Counted from the first letter of the stretch, positions 35,785 through 43,553 are shown. The stretch: 64,000 bases of DNA from Mucilaginibacter daejeonensis (GCF_020783335.1 NZ_CP086068.1:1798001-1862000), one strand, 5' to 3'. Numbers and translations are program-made. Notes: a model not told the origin generated them from the letters alone.

Positions 35785-36150
35785 ATGAAAGAGATAAAAA
35801 GCGAAGCCGATTACCAAGATGTAATGGCGAAGATCGACGGCCTGATGGCCAAGGGAAGCGATAAGGTTTCCAAAGAAGAACTTGCAGAGATCCGTTCTCT
35901 GGCGCAAGCCGCACAAAGCTTTAAACAGGCTAAGTATGTGATCGAGGCACCCACTACGATCGTGGGTATGATCGAAATGCGCATGTTTGAAATGAAGCTC
36001 AAACAACGTGAGTTGGCTCAAAAACTGGATGTCAGCGATGCCAAGCTTTCACTCATTATGAACGGTAAACAAAAGCCAGACGTTTCATTTCTAAAGGCGG
36101 TCCACACGCAGCTTAATATTGACGCTAATTTTTTATTAGAGCATGCCTAA
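35785..36150 (+). CDS. higA: HigA-type antitoxin with helix-turn-helix
   Basis: 121 residues. An XRE helix-turn-helix occupies about 66-110 (MFEMKLKQRELAQKLDVSDAK, SLIMNGKQKPDVSFLKAV). The N-terminal acidic helix region suits toxin binding. It follows the broken higB gene, in the toxin-first order of the HigBA family. It may still repress its own promoter. Confidence 0.8.
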   Translation: MKEIKSEADYQDVMAKIDGLMAKGSDKVSKEELAEIRSLAQAAQSFKQAKYVIEAPTTIVGMIEMRMFEMKLKQRELAQKLDVSDAKLSLIMNGKQKPDVSFLKAVHTQLNIDANFLLEHA

Positions 36151-36714
36151 TAGTTGCTAACAAGCGCTCTATCAAAGCTTAACCAGACATTTGAACCCTT
36201 CGAAAGTCCTTCTGACACATGGCTTTCGTCGCTATTGAGCGCGTCGCATTTGTTACGACCTTCGCCGGTAAATCTACAAATTCCCTAATTCCGACCTTGT
36301 CCCCGTGAACCCCCGATCTATCCCTGTTTTCTTCCAATGAACATCCGAAGTTTTTCCGACCTCAAAGAGTGGATACAGGGCGTACCTAAAATGCCCTTTC
36401 TATTTGTAGGATCCCTCCTGTAGTTTCATCAACAACTATCATCGGAGCTGAAGATGCTCCGCAATTAGTGTGAACAGGTGCACCAGCACAATCAAGAACA
36501 TCAATATTCTGAAATGAAGGGATCCGTCACTCAGCTAGAATATATTGTACAAGGGCAGCAAAAAGCATCGACCTTTTTAAAGGGCCGATGCTAGCAACGG
36601 TCAACTATCTCACCCATAAGTCCTATCACTTAGAAATGGTCCTAGTTCCTCCATTGTTATCAAGAACAGCAAGCAATTAATTCGCGTCTTAGGTCCCAAC
36701 ACCTGGAGTAATCC
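36151..36714. other. Intergenic region between higA and the IS110 element
   Basis: 564 nt with no gene I can support. A hairpin with AGCATCG and CGATGCT arms lies at 36564-36592 and may be a terminator or part of the IS end. Confidence 0.4.
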
Positions 36715-37803
36715 TTAATTCACTTGCTGTATATCTTCCGATGTGGTTAATGCATGGCGATACACGCGGTCTTGATTTACACACGCAAAGATCCTATTGA
36801 TCAATTTGTTCCTTACAGCGTTCAACACCGCCATTTTTGGTTTTCCTTCAACTATAGCTTTGCGATGATAATAGAACTTGATCTCCCGGTCATGACGTAT
36901 AGCATTCAGCGAACAAATATGCAGCAAAGCTTTAACGCGCCTGTTGGCTAATGGCGAGACCTTTCCTTTACCTTTGTGTAAACCGGAGTCTTTCACAAAC
37001 GGTGCGACACCAGCGTAACAGGCAAATTTCTTTGGTTGAGATATATCTTTAAATTCATTGGTCGTCAAGATGATCTGCACAGCGGTCACCGGGCCGACAT
37101 TAGGTACCGAAGTGATCAGCTGATTAAGTCGCTTCAATAAAGGGTCACTTTGGATCAGTGCATCTATCTCCCGCTCAATAGCTACGAGGTCAGCGTTCAC
37201 AGCAAGAATGCTGTTCGTACAAAGGTCGGTCGTAACTGTATGTAATTTTCGTTTAATGAATGTACTTTGCTCTTTAAGCGATGAGCGCAGGGACATTTGT
37301 AAAGTTTGTAGCCTTGTCCGAAGTCCATCAAGCATGGCCAAGAGCTCGATTTCAGGGCGTTTGGGTATCCATAGCCGTAGCGATCTTGCGTTCTTTAGTG
37401 CATAGGAAGCGATCCTTACAGCATCGATCTTATCATATTTTCCACGTATCAGCCCCAGGGAGCTCTTGATCTGTAATGCATTTTCCAAACAGACATTTGC
37501 TTTTACTTTTCTTAATACGGAAAGAAGGTGATTGCAATAATATCCTGTGTTTTCCATACAAAAGAATGATCGCGACATCGTAAAAGAGGGGAGGGCCTTT
37601 AATTCCGTTAAAAATTGGTGAATAGCTTCAAGGTCATTGCTACCCACTTTGTGAAAAAGCAATTTTCCGTCAAACATCACAGCATAATCCAATTTGTTCT
37701 TGGAAACATCGACACCTACGATGTAATTATAATTCTTTGTTCTTTTTTTGGCCAAGCCTCTCTTCAATGATCGATCAACATCCATATTTAGTGACAAATC
37801 CAA
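36715..37803 (-). CDS. IS110 family transposase
   Basis: 362 residues. The DEDD (RuvC-like) domain opens with YIVGVDVSKNKLDYAVMF, then FCMENTGYYCNHLL and GKYDKIDAVRIA supply the other acidic residues. The C-terminal transposase_20 part is visible as LITSVPNVGPVTA and KKFACYAGVAPFVKDSG with its conserved Ser. IS110 elements leave no terminal inverted repeats, and recent work shows they use a bridge RNA from the non-coding end. The copy appears intact. Its ends were not resolved here. Confidence 0.9.
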   Translation of the reverse strand: MDLSLNMDVDRSLKRGLAKKRTKNYNYIVGVDVSKNKLDYAVMFDGKLLFHKVGSNDLEAIHQFLTELKALPSFTMSRSFFCMENTGYYCNHLLSVLRKVKANVCLENALQIKSSLGLIRGKYDKIDAVRIASYALKNARSLRLWIPKRPEIELLAMLDGLRTRLQTLQMSLRSSLKEQSTFIKRKLHTVTTDLCTNSILAVNADLVAIEREIDALIQSDPLLKRLNQLITSVPNVGPVTAVQIILTTNEFKDISQPKKFACYAGVAPFVKDSGLHKGKGKVSPLANRRVKALLHICSLNAIRHDREIKFYYHRKAIVEGKPKMAVLNAVRNKLINRIFACVNQDRVYRHALTTSEDIQQVN

Positions 37804-37860
37804 TATTTACTTAAAAATACTGTTCACATATTAAACAGCTATAAGTTGAGCGTTAAATTA
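37804..37860 (-). other. Non-coding end of the IS110 element, possible bridge-RNA region
   Basis: This AT-rich stretch lies upstream of the transposase start. In IS110-group elements the bridge RNA is made from this side. No fold was verified, so the call is by analogy only. Confidence 0.3.
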
Positions 37861-37864
37861 TCGG

Positions 37865-37975
37865 TCGCAGCATGACCGCAATGTCGAGACATGTTTGCAA
37901 ATATCCACACCGATGAAATGCCTGAATTTCTTAGTCGTGAAGTTCTGTTTCAGCGTATCTATTAATGGTGGCGGA
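37865..37975 (-). pseudogene. N-terminal remnant of a second IS110-type transposase
   Basis: On the minus strand a frame reads NFTTKKFRHFIGVDICKH; after a one-base shift it continues LDIAVMLRP. The F-I-G-V-D-I-x-K-x-x-L-D-I-A-V pattern is the start of an IS110 DEDD domain. It breaks off before the intact IS110 copy. No remainder was found beyond that copy. Confidence 0.45.
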
Positions 37976-38006
37976 TTAATAAGGCGACCATCGATCTCAG
38001 GTCCAT

Positions 38007-38321
38007 TTAAATTTGCTTAATTTTCGTTCGACATTTGAGTATCGCCTCGATCTTGAGTGTCGCAAATATCGCCGCCGAGATCACAGGGTCTTTAATTTGA
38101 GGTAATTGATCATCGTGAGTCTGCTGTCCCCGTTGTTCTATAAGTGCTATCCCGATAAAGAGCATGTGCGCCATTTCGAGCTTGTCAATGTGATCATCGA
38201 TCGTCAGCTCATGAAGTTCGGTGCCGACGTTGTTCATATTGTATGCCCTGATCTCATCAATGATCTGGTCGACCGAGTTTTCAATCAGTTCAAGGGTATC
38301 GAACAATTCCCGGATCTTCAT
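38007..38321 (-). CDS. Small helical protein downstream of the sigma-Cas12f unit
   Basis: 104 residues, mostly helical and acidic in the first half (MKIRELFDTLELIENSVDQI). No recognised family, no membrane span. It reads in the same direction as the Cas12f-like gene and starts 198 nt after its stop, beyond the hairpin array. It may belong to the same unit, but nothing in the sequence proves it. Confidence 0.55.
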   Translation of the reverse strand: MKIRELFDTLELIENSVDQIIDEIRAYNMNNVGTELHELTIDDHIDKLEMAHMLFIGIALIEQRGQQTHDDQLPQIKDPVISAAIFATLKIEAILKCRTKIKQI

Positions 38322-38417
38322 CTTTTTATCATGTTACATCAAATTCAATTGCCGACGTGATGCGGAAGTTGACCACAATATCAATCCGGCGGAACTGTAT
38401 ACATTTATCGCTATAAC

Positions 38418-38472
38418 GAACGATGCGTTCAGTGAGACGATCTTTGCTCACCCTACGGCTGTACAGGCAGCC
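38418..38472 (-). ncRNA. Three-hairpin RNA candidate (guide/scaffold RNA of the Cas12f-like protein)
   Basis: On the minus strand, 47 nt after the Cas12f-like stop, three tight stems follow one another: GGCTG-N6-CAGCC (38457-38472), GTGAG-N10-CTCAC (38432-38451) and GAACG-cat-CGTTC (38418-38430). No credible gene occupies the stretch 38322-38519. Known TnpB and Cas12f guide RNAs are built from such short stem series, with the guide at the 3' end. On that model the guide would lie towards 38322-38417. This assignment is inferred; no T-rich terminator follows. Confidence 0.55.
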
Positions 38473-38519
38473 TCTATGAACTACTAAACTATTCTCATAT
38501 CTTAGTTGGACCACTTTCT

Positions 38520-39599
38520 CTATTCCATTATTAAGATGATACCCGCTGCCGCAGCCTTATAGGCGATCTTATCCTTCAAACCCTGATAACCCCAATTGCG
38601 TATCAATAGGGGGTCTTCCTTTGCAGTTACCTCTTTGTTCTCCTGGCCGACCAACAAGATCGTTCCCGCCTGATTGCGGACGCATATGTCAATCAGTTGT
38701 TTGCTGTACTTATGGGTCTGCTGCTCACAATATCGATGTTCGAGACCATGGAAGCGTTCCAGATTTTTGTGTTGACGTTTGATTCCATGGTCGTTACGGT
38801 TATAATTGACGCTTTGTTGTGCGCGCTTATATGCTGCCTGGATAGCCAGTCTTTTATAGAAGAATTCCTCTTTATTACCGATACCAAAATGTTGGCTACC
38901 GATCATAACGGTAAGAGGACGCTGCGGGGACAATGATACCTCAGCGATCACAGCACTGTCCAGTGTTTGGATCGTACGGTCCTGCCGATACGAAATGTAT
39001 AAGAATATGCGCGTCCTTTCTAATTTCAAATAGCAGCCAGAGATCTTTGTTCTTCCCCGGAACACATCCCGCAAAAGATCACGCTTGTCATAACCTTTGC
39101 CGATCCAGGTGATAAACGGTACCCCGAATAAAATGAACCTGAAATTTTTACCATCCTCTGCCATGTCAAAACGTTTGATACTAATCGTACTGAAAGGCAA
39201 ATGAATGTCCCTTTTAAAATTGGTCAATGACCTTTCACCCGTATAATAAAGTTTTCGGTTCTGCTGGAAGGAGACATGTAGACGACCGTTCAAAGTATTC
39301 AAGATATCAGTGGGTATCTCACCTTTGAACCGGTCGGACAATAACCGGTAGGTAGAGTTCATATGAGAACTGGTCAGTATACCATCCTTATCAGCTTTTA
39401 TACTGCAAAGCTTAGCACGAGTGCCCTTGTTAAGGTACAGGATCTCTTTGATCTGTTCCTGTAAGTATAGATGCGTATAAATATAGTTCGCGCTTCTAAA
39501 GGCGATCTTTTGCCAGCTATATAATCGTTCCTGGTGAGCTTTGACCTCCGCAGCATCATTTCTATCAATGAACAATTGGATCTTACGGGTGAACATCAT
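38520..39599 (-). CDS. Nuclease-dead Cas12f/TnpB-like protein
   Basis: 359 residues. It matches Cas12f through most of its length: RKIQLFID at the start, an ILYLNKG segment near 53-59, GERSLTNFKRD at 121-131, and LIRNWGYQGLKDKIAYKA near 332-349. The RuvC-I position, normally GVDLG, reads IAEVS, with E220 in place of Asp. The RuvC-II Glu is V317 (ILLVGQ). The protein ends at GIILIME, before the zinc ribbon and RuvC-III Asp. It therefore cannot cut DNA but could still bind a guide RNA and target. It overlaps the sigma factor gene by 4 nt. Confidence 0.83.
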   Translation of the reverse strand: MMFTRKIQLFIDRNDAAEVKAHQERLYSWQKIAFRSANYIYTHLYLQEQIKEILYLNKGTRAKLCSIKADKDGILTSSHMNSTYRLLSDRFKGEIPTDILNTLNGRLHVSFQQNRKLYYTGERSLTNFKRDIHLPFSTISIKRFDMAEDGKNFRFILFGVPFITWIGKGYDKRDLLRDVFRGRTKISGCYLKLERTRIFLYISYRQDRTIQTLDSAVIAEVSLSPQRPLTVMIGSQHFGIGNKEEFFYKRLAIQAAYKRAQQSVNYNRNDHGIKRQHKNLERFHGLEHRYCEQQTHKYSKQLIDICVRNQAGTILLVGQENKEVTAKEDPLLIRNWGYQGLKDKIAYKAAAAGIILIME

Positions 39600-40417
39600 G
39601 CAGCTTTCTCCTTTCTCATTTGCTGGTGGGCGATCACGAAGGCCCGCTGTATATCAGCCTGCTGAATGTTCATCAATTTTGCGATCTCGGCAAAGCTGTA
39701 ACTCAGTTCGTAACGGTAGCGCAGTATATTGGCCTGTTCTTCCGTAAGGCCTCCGGTGAGTACGACCTGTTTCCTGATGACCTGACCATCGGAGACAACT
39801 GCGCCGCTGATCAGTATGCTTTTGAGGAGCGCAATGGTGCTTTCGATCCGTTTAGCTGCCACGTAGCAGGATACGCCACCTAGATGCCAGGCGATACGCT
39901 CATAGTCGAAACCGTGCCGCAATAACAGATCAATCACTTGCTTTTGGCTTCCAGGCAGGCCGGGCAACACAGCGAACAATTGTGCACGTTGCCGTTCCCG
40001 CTCCATGTTTGCCGCCTCAGTAACGGCCTGGCCATTCTCTTGGCGATCGACGGATCCAGGGTCGATCATGAAGTGATCTGCTGCATTCTCGATGCCGTCA
40101 ATTTGGATCAGGCCACGGTAGAACCGGGTAGAGGGAAGCCTATAATAACGATAAACCGCTTGTTTGATCTGGTCATGCAGGAAGTCATTCAAGTGTCCCA
40201 GATCCTTGATGTTCACCCTACATTGCCAAAGGCGTAAAAAGCCTTCCTGGGCGATACTGGTGGCCGCTATATCTTCCTTGACCATTCGCTGCGCCATGTA
40301 AAGAAAGTTGGGAAACAATTTGCGGTACAAAAAGGCAAATCCAATCTCTTGTGCTTCTCTGAAAAGCTCAAAGTGTACGTGGAACTCTTTGCTATATTTG
40401 ACCGCTGATCGTGACAT
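39596..40417 (-). CDS. Sigma-70 family factor partnered with the Cas12f-like protein
   Basis: 273 residues, larger than a usual ECF factor. Region 2 is at about 28-70 (FLYRKLFPNFLYMAQRM, IAQEGFLRLW). Two region-4-like helix-turn-helix segments follow: one at about 155-200 (KQVIDLLLRHGFDYERIAWHL) and one at 223-270 (EEQANILRYRYELSYSFAEI). Its TGA overlaps the ATG of the Cas12f-like gene (ATGA), so both are made together. Reports of nuclease-dead Cas12f proteins that recruit an ECF sigma factor make RNA-guided transcription the leading hypothesis. No anti-sigma gene is near. Confidence 0.78.
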   Translation of the reverse strand: MSRSAVKYSKEFHVHFELFREAQEIGFAFLYRKLFPNFLYMAQRMVKEDIAATSIAQEGFLRLWQCRVNIKDLGHLNDFLHDQIKQAVYRYYRLPSTRFYRGLIQIDGIENAADHFMIDPGSVDRQENGQAVTEAANMERERQRAQLFAVLPGLPGSQKQVIDLLLRHGFDYERIAWHLGGVSCYVAAKRIESTIALLKSILISGAVVSDGQVIRKQVVLTGGLTEEQANILRYRYELSYSFAEIAKLMNIQQADIQRAFVIAHQQMRKEKAA

Positions 40418-40548
40418 TGTGAACGCAAATTACGACCAATAGGGGATGTACCGAACCACCACTAGGTTGTAAAACACAATATCACAGTTGTTTAATACAA
40501 CCCATCAGGTTGTATCGGACGCGGCAAATTTTTGATTATATTTGAGCT
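40418..40548. promoter_or_regulatory. Divergent promoter region of the sigma-Cas12f unit and the XRE regulator
   Basis: In 131 nt there are several TTGTA/ACAA repeats, including the perfect palindrome GTTGT-TTAAT-ACAAC at about 40487-40501. On the plus strand TATATTTG at 40537-40544 fits the Bacteroidota -7 consensus TAnnTTTG. It ends only 4 nt before the XRE start codon, so the transcript would be almost leaderless. The repeats are likely operators for the XRE protein. Confidence 0.6.
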
Positions 40549-40929
40549 ATGGCAGAAACAATACATATCGGAAGAAAGATCAGCCGTATCCGGGAATTAA
40601 GAGGTATGAAGCAGGATGCTTTAGCTGCGCAATTGGGTATTAGTCAGCAGGCTATATCTAAGCTAGAGCAAAGCGAAAATGTTGAAGATGAAACTTTAGA
40701 AAAGGTTGCCAAAATTTTAAACGTTTCACCAGAAGCTATCAAGAATTTTAGCGAAGAGGCTGTTTTTAATAATATTAACACTTTCCATGACAACAGTTCT
40801 TTGAACGATTATAGCTCGTTATTAAATTATCAGTGTACTTTCAACCCTATCGATAAAATTGTAGAGTTGTATGAGCGCCTGCTCAAAAGTGAACAGGAAA
40901 AAGTCGAGCTACTTAAAAATTCCAAGTAG
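40549..40929 (+). CDS. XRE-family regulator
   Basis: 126 residues. A helix-turn-helix covers about 7-62 (IGRKISRIRELRGMKQDALA, AQLGISQQAISKLEQSE). The C-terminal half is helical (KIVELYERLLKSEQEKVELL), probably for dimerisation. It is divergent from the sigma-Cas12f unit and likely controls it and itself through the TTGTA repeats in between. The RRM gene follows 5 nt after its stop. Confidence 0.83.
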   Translation: MAETIHIGRKISRIRELRGMKQDALAAQLGISQQAISKLEQSENVEDETLEKVAKILNVSPEAIKNFSEEAVFNNINTFHDNSSLNDYSSLLNYQCTFNPIDKIVELYERLLKSEQEKVELLKNSK

Positions 40930-40934
40930 TTATT

Positions 40935-41297
40935 GTGACCAAACTGTTCGTCAGCGGCTTCCCTTTAGAGATCACGGAAATGGAACTGGCCAGGATGTTG
41001 GGCCCATATGGTGATATCAGTACGATCAAGATCATCAGGGACAAACAGACCCGTAAGTGCAAAGGTTATGCATTTATCGAGATGGTCTCACCCGAAGCTG
41101 CCGAAAAAGCGATCGAGGCACTTGATGGCGTGGAGATGCAAGGCCGTCCTCTAACCGTTAAGATCACGGAAGATAAACCTGTTCTGTCAGCCACTAACTA
41201 CCGTAGATCTTTTGCCGCTCCTTCAATGAAATTCAACGAGAGCTTTAAAACAGATCCATCTGGTCGTCCAAAGCGCCCAAGACGAACATTGCAATAG
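40935..41297 (+). CDS. RRM-domain RNA-binding protein
   Basis: 120 residues, GTG start at 40935. A single RRM has RNP2 LFVSGF at 4-9 and RNP1 KGYAFIEM at 43-50, followed by a basic, disordered tail (PSGRPKRPRRTLQ). Such proteins are common in Bacteroidota and bind single-stranded RNA. Here it is 5 nt downstream of the XRE gene, so the two are an operon. A role in handling the nearby RNA is possible, but only by position. Confidence 0.88.
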   Translation: MTKLFVSGFPLEITEMELARMLGPYGDISTIKIIRDKQTRKCKGYAFIEMVSPEAAEKAIEALDGVEMQGRPLTVKITEDKPVLSATNYRRSFAAPSMKFNESFKTDPSGRPKRPRRTLQ

Positions 41298-41445
41298 TAT
41301 AGATCATCGTTCATTCTTTGACCCCTATTTCTTGGGTAATGTGCTCGCGAACGTGAGGGAAGTTATGTTACGCCTGCATTACTTTTCATACAAGTTCTCA
41401 TAGCTTAATATTTTTGTTGTTCTATTCTATGCAATTTGGAACATA

Positions 41446-41464
41446 ATTGTACTATTTATACAAT
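41446..41464. promoter_or_regulatory. TTGTA palindrome, possible second XRE operator
   Basis: ATTGTA-N7-TACAAT is a perfect 6-bp inverted repeat and uses the same TTGTA/TACAA half-sites as the region at 40418-40548. Further TTGTAT copies lie at about 41476 and 41505. Confidence 0.45.
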
Positions 41465-41515
41465 AGAAATGTTTGTTGTATATATGATCCAATAAATGCC
41501 ATTATTGTATGTTAT

Positions 41516-41671
41516 ATGAAGCTGGCAGATCATCCTTGGTACAAGTGGGGTCAGCTAACGAATCAAGCCCGATCGTATGAAAAGCAGAATGATCTTAATG
41601 GCCGACATTATCGGCAGTGGAGAATACGATCAAAGATCTCTGAAGTCATTTTAAAGATATCCCCCTATTGA
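41516..41671 (+). CDS. Short ORF of unknown function
   Basis: 51 residues from the ATG at 41516. It begins MKLADHPWYKWGQLTNQARS and is basic and aromatic. No family is recognised. Its support is the position after the TTGTA repeats. It may be a gene fragment. Confidence 0.3.
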   Translation: MKLADHPWYKWGQLTNQARSYEKQNDLNGRHYRQWRIRSKISEVILKISPY

Positions 41672-41784
41672 TGAAGATGACCAGGAGATCATTTCTGATC
41701 ATCCGAGGATAAATGCATGCCTTTCAACAACAAGATAAAACAATCATTACTTTAACAATACTGGCATGTTCACGAGAAAGGGAA

Positions 41785-41925
41785 TCAATTCAAAGGTCGG
41801 AGGAGGAGTTCTGCTAATTGCTCTAAACTTATATCAAGGTGATCCGCAACATCGGTGGCTTTAACATGGTCAAGCAGATCGGGATAGCGGCGTATCAGCT
41901 TGTTGAACCGGTCACCATAGCTCAT
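41785..41925 (-). pseudogene. Detached C-terminal helix-turn-helix part of a Crp/Fnr-like regulator
   Basis: 46 codons from the ATG at 41923-41925, beginning MSYGDRFNKLIRRYPDLLDH and continuing VKATDVADHLDISLEQLAEL. This is the DNA-binding end of the Crp-like protein encoded just upstream, in another frame and joined by an ATGA overlap. A single-base shift in one original gene is the likely cause; a coupled two-part protein is the alternative. Confidence 0.55.
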
Positions 41926-42350
41926 TGATCGCCGTTAAGTTCCACACTCGCCTTGAACATATACTCTGCTAAAACGCGACGACATTTCTCAAATTCGGGA
42001 TAGCCTGTTGTGATGGCGTCAAGCGCTTCATAGCTCAACGATGCTACTTGTCCTGCTTTTTGTACTTCAATATTGTCAGCAGCGCCATTCTGATCATAGA
42101 ATCCACGCCCGGCAATAAGCAATTCACCCGGCCCACGGAACCATAGAGTGCGTTCTTTATACTCATCTATATAAAAGCATCTTACATAACCGTCAATCAA
42201 AAAAAACATTCGTATGTCCTTATCCTCTTCAATTATTAACAGGTCATGTTTTTCAATATCTGTAATCTGGATACAAGCCGACAGTGCCTTTACGACCTCG
42301 GGCGATAGGGGAGAGAGGTCATTCAAAAAGCCGATAAAGGATATCGCCAT
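41922..42350 (-). CDS. Crp/Fnr-like cyclic-nucleotide-binding domain protein (lacks own DNA-binding domain)
   Basis: 142 residues. The cNMP-binding beta roll is visible (LIIEEDKDIRMFFLIDGYVR, WFRGPGELLIAGRGF). The frame stops at ELNGDQ, just where the helix-turn-helix should start, and the rest is found in the next frame. Full-length members are about 190 residues. Without the second part it cannot bind DNA in the usual way. Confidence 0.65.
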   Translation of the reverse strand: MAISFIGFLNDLSPLSPEVVKALSACIQITDIEKHDLLIIEEDKDIRMFFLIDGYVRCFYIDEYKERTLWFRGPGELLIAGRGFYDQNGAADNIEVQKAGQVASLSYEALDAITTGYPEFEKCRRVLAEYMFKASVELNGDQ

Positions 42351-42390
42351 AGTTATTAAAAATGCCAGGCCGTAACCGGCCTGGCGAAAA

Positions 42391-43161
42391 TCAAACCTTC
42401 AATTTATTTCTGTTGGAACGCTTTGTTTCATGAGACACCTCCTGTGTCCCTTCTGTTCTTTTGGTCTCTTTAGCAGACCTTGCTGAAGTGAAGAGCAATT
42501 CCTCCCGCCTGACCTTTTCTCTATGCTCATTGAACACCGAAACGGTCTTATATTGCGGGTCAGCGGCGATGTAATATTTTCGGTCGCCCGTTTCACCGCT
42601 TACGGTCACTTGCTGTGCATTGCCTTTTTTCAACGATCTAAGCAGGTCATCTTTCGCCTTAGGGCTTTCCATTTCCTTGATCCCTTTACCGGTAATAACC
42701 TTCTCGATGTCATAACCATAATTCTCATGATAGTGTTTCATCTTTTTGCTGCCCTTATCCGTAAGGTTCTGGTCATCTAATGCCAACCAAGCCGTATAAC
42801 GCTGGCCTTCCAGATTCGTTAGTTGTTTTTGCACAGCACGTCCTTCCATCAGGTTGAACGCCTCTTTAGCAGTGACCCCATGACCTTTATTGATATAAAA
42901 GGTCTGCGCGTCTCCCTGCGCCTGTCCGTTCGCATCAGTGATCCTGGTATCGTACTTGTTAAAGAAATATATCTCCTGTTCATTCCCTGCTTTGAAATGC
43001 AAGGTATGGTCGACATTCTTATTATCGAACCGATGGGACGTGTTCAAAGTGAACTCCGGCAGCCGGGCGTTGATGTTGCGTTCCAGTTCCTCATTCATTT
43101 TGTCGCCGAACCCCAGGTTCAGCAAACTTTTCTTCAGAAATTCTGCATTTTGTGTATTCAT
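42391..43161 (-). CDS. Element protein of unknown function (DUF3945-like)
   Basis: 256 residues, soluble and highly charged. The C-terminus is basic (ETKRSNRNKLKV). Segments such as DQTFYINKGHGVTAKEAFNL-type text and TAWLALDDQNLTDKGSKKMK recall DUF3945/DUF4099-like proteins encoded in Bacteroidota conjugative elements, but the match is only by eye. It has no signal peptide, so it is not a TraN-type outer membrane component. Single gene, with gaps on both sides. Confidence 0.55.
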   Translation of the reverse strand: MNTQNAEFLKKSLLNLGFGDKMNEELERNINARLPEFTLNTSHRFDNKNVDHTLHFKAGNEQEIYFFNKYDTRITDANGQAQGDAQTFYINKGHGVTAKEAFNLMEGRAVQKQLTNLEGQRYTAWLALDDQNLTDKGSKKMKHYHENYGYDIEKVITGKGIKEMESPKAKDDLLRSLKKGNAQQVTVSGETGDRKYYIAADPQYKTVSVFNEHREKVRREELLFTSARSAKETKRTEGTQEVSHETKRSNRNKLKV

Positions 43162-43553
43162 AATTGTGGTATTTATTTTTCAACCTGGTCTTTCACAAGT
43201 GATAGGGTCAGAGTGACTAATGATGGCGCTCATTAAAGATCTGCACGCAACTAGAAGGGGCTGAGACCGATGCATGTGACCCCTCTTTTAAGGATATCTC
43301 AGTCTCGAAACTTCCGAACCTTTTTTCATTCGGCGTGTTCGTATGCCGAAGGTGATAGTTACCAACACCGATCATCTTTGCTATCGCTGTCAAAGTTCAG
43401 TACGATATAATGCCTGCCTTGAAGCGATGCGTTGCTTTTTTGAGTAATAGACCAATGGTTATAGACATTCTTAAAAGTTCAACAAATGCCGATGCATCTA
43501 TGCCATAGTATGTATTCGAGATCCGACCTTTTAAGCACTTGCTCTTTGTTATA
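43162..43553. other. Intergenic region where traN/traO would be expected
   Basis: 392 nt with no gene I can support lie downstream of traM. In CTnDOT-type elements traN and traO normally follow traM here. Only short, featureless reading frames are seen. Confidence 0.4.

Noticed and set aside
38329..38514. A 61-residue minus-strand reading frame after the Cas12f-like stop
   Set aside because: It lacks any motif, starts with GTG inside a stretch of strong hairpins, and does not supply the CxxC zinc ribbon expected if it were the missing Cas12f end.
42391..43161. The gene downstream of the traM region as TraN
   Set aside because: It has no signal peptide and none of the beta-rich TraN features; it is soluble and charged.
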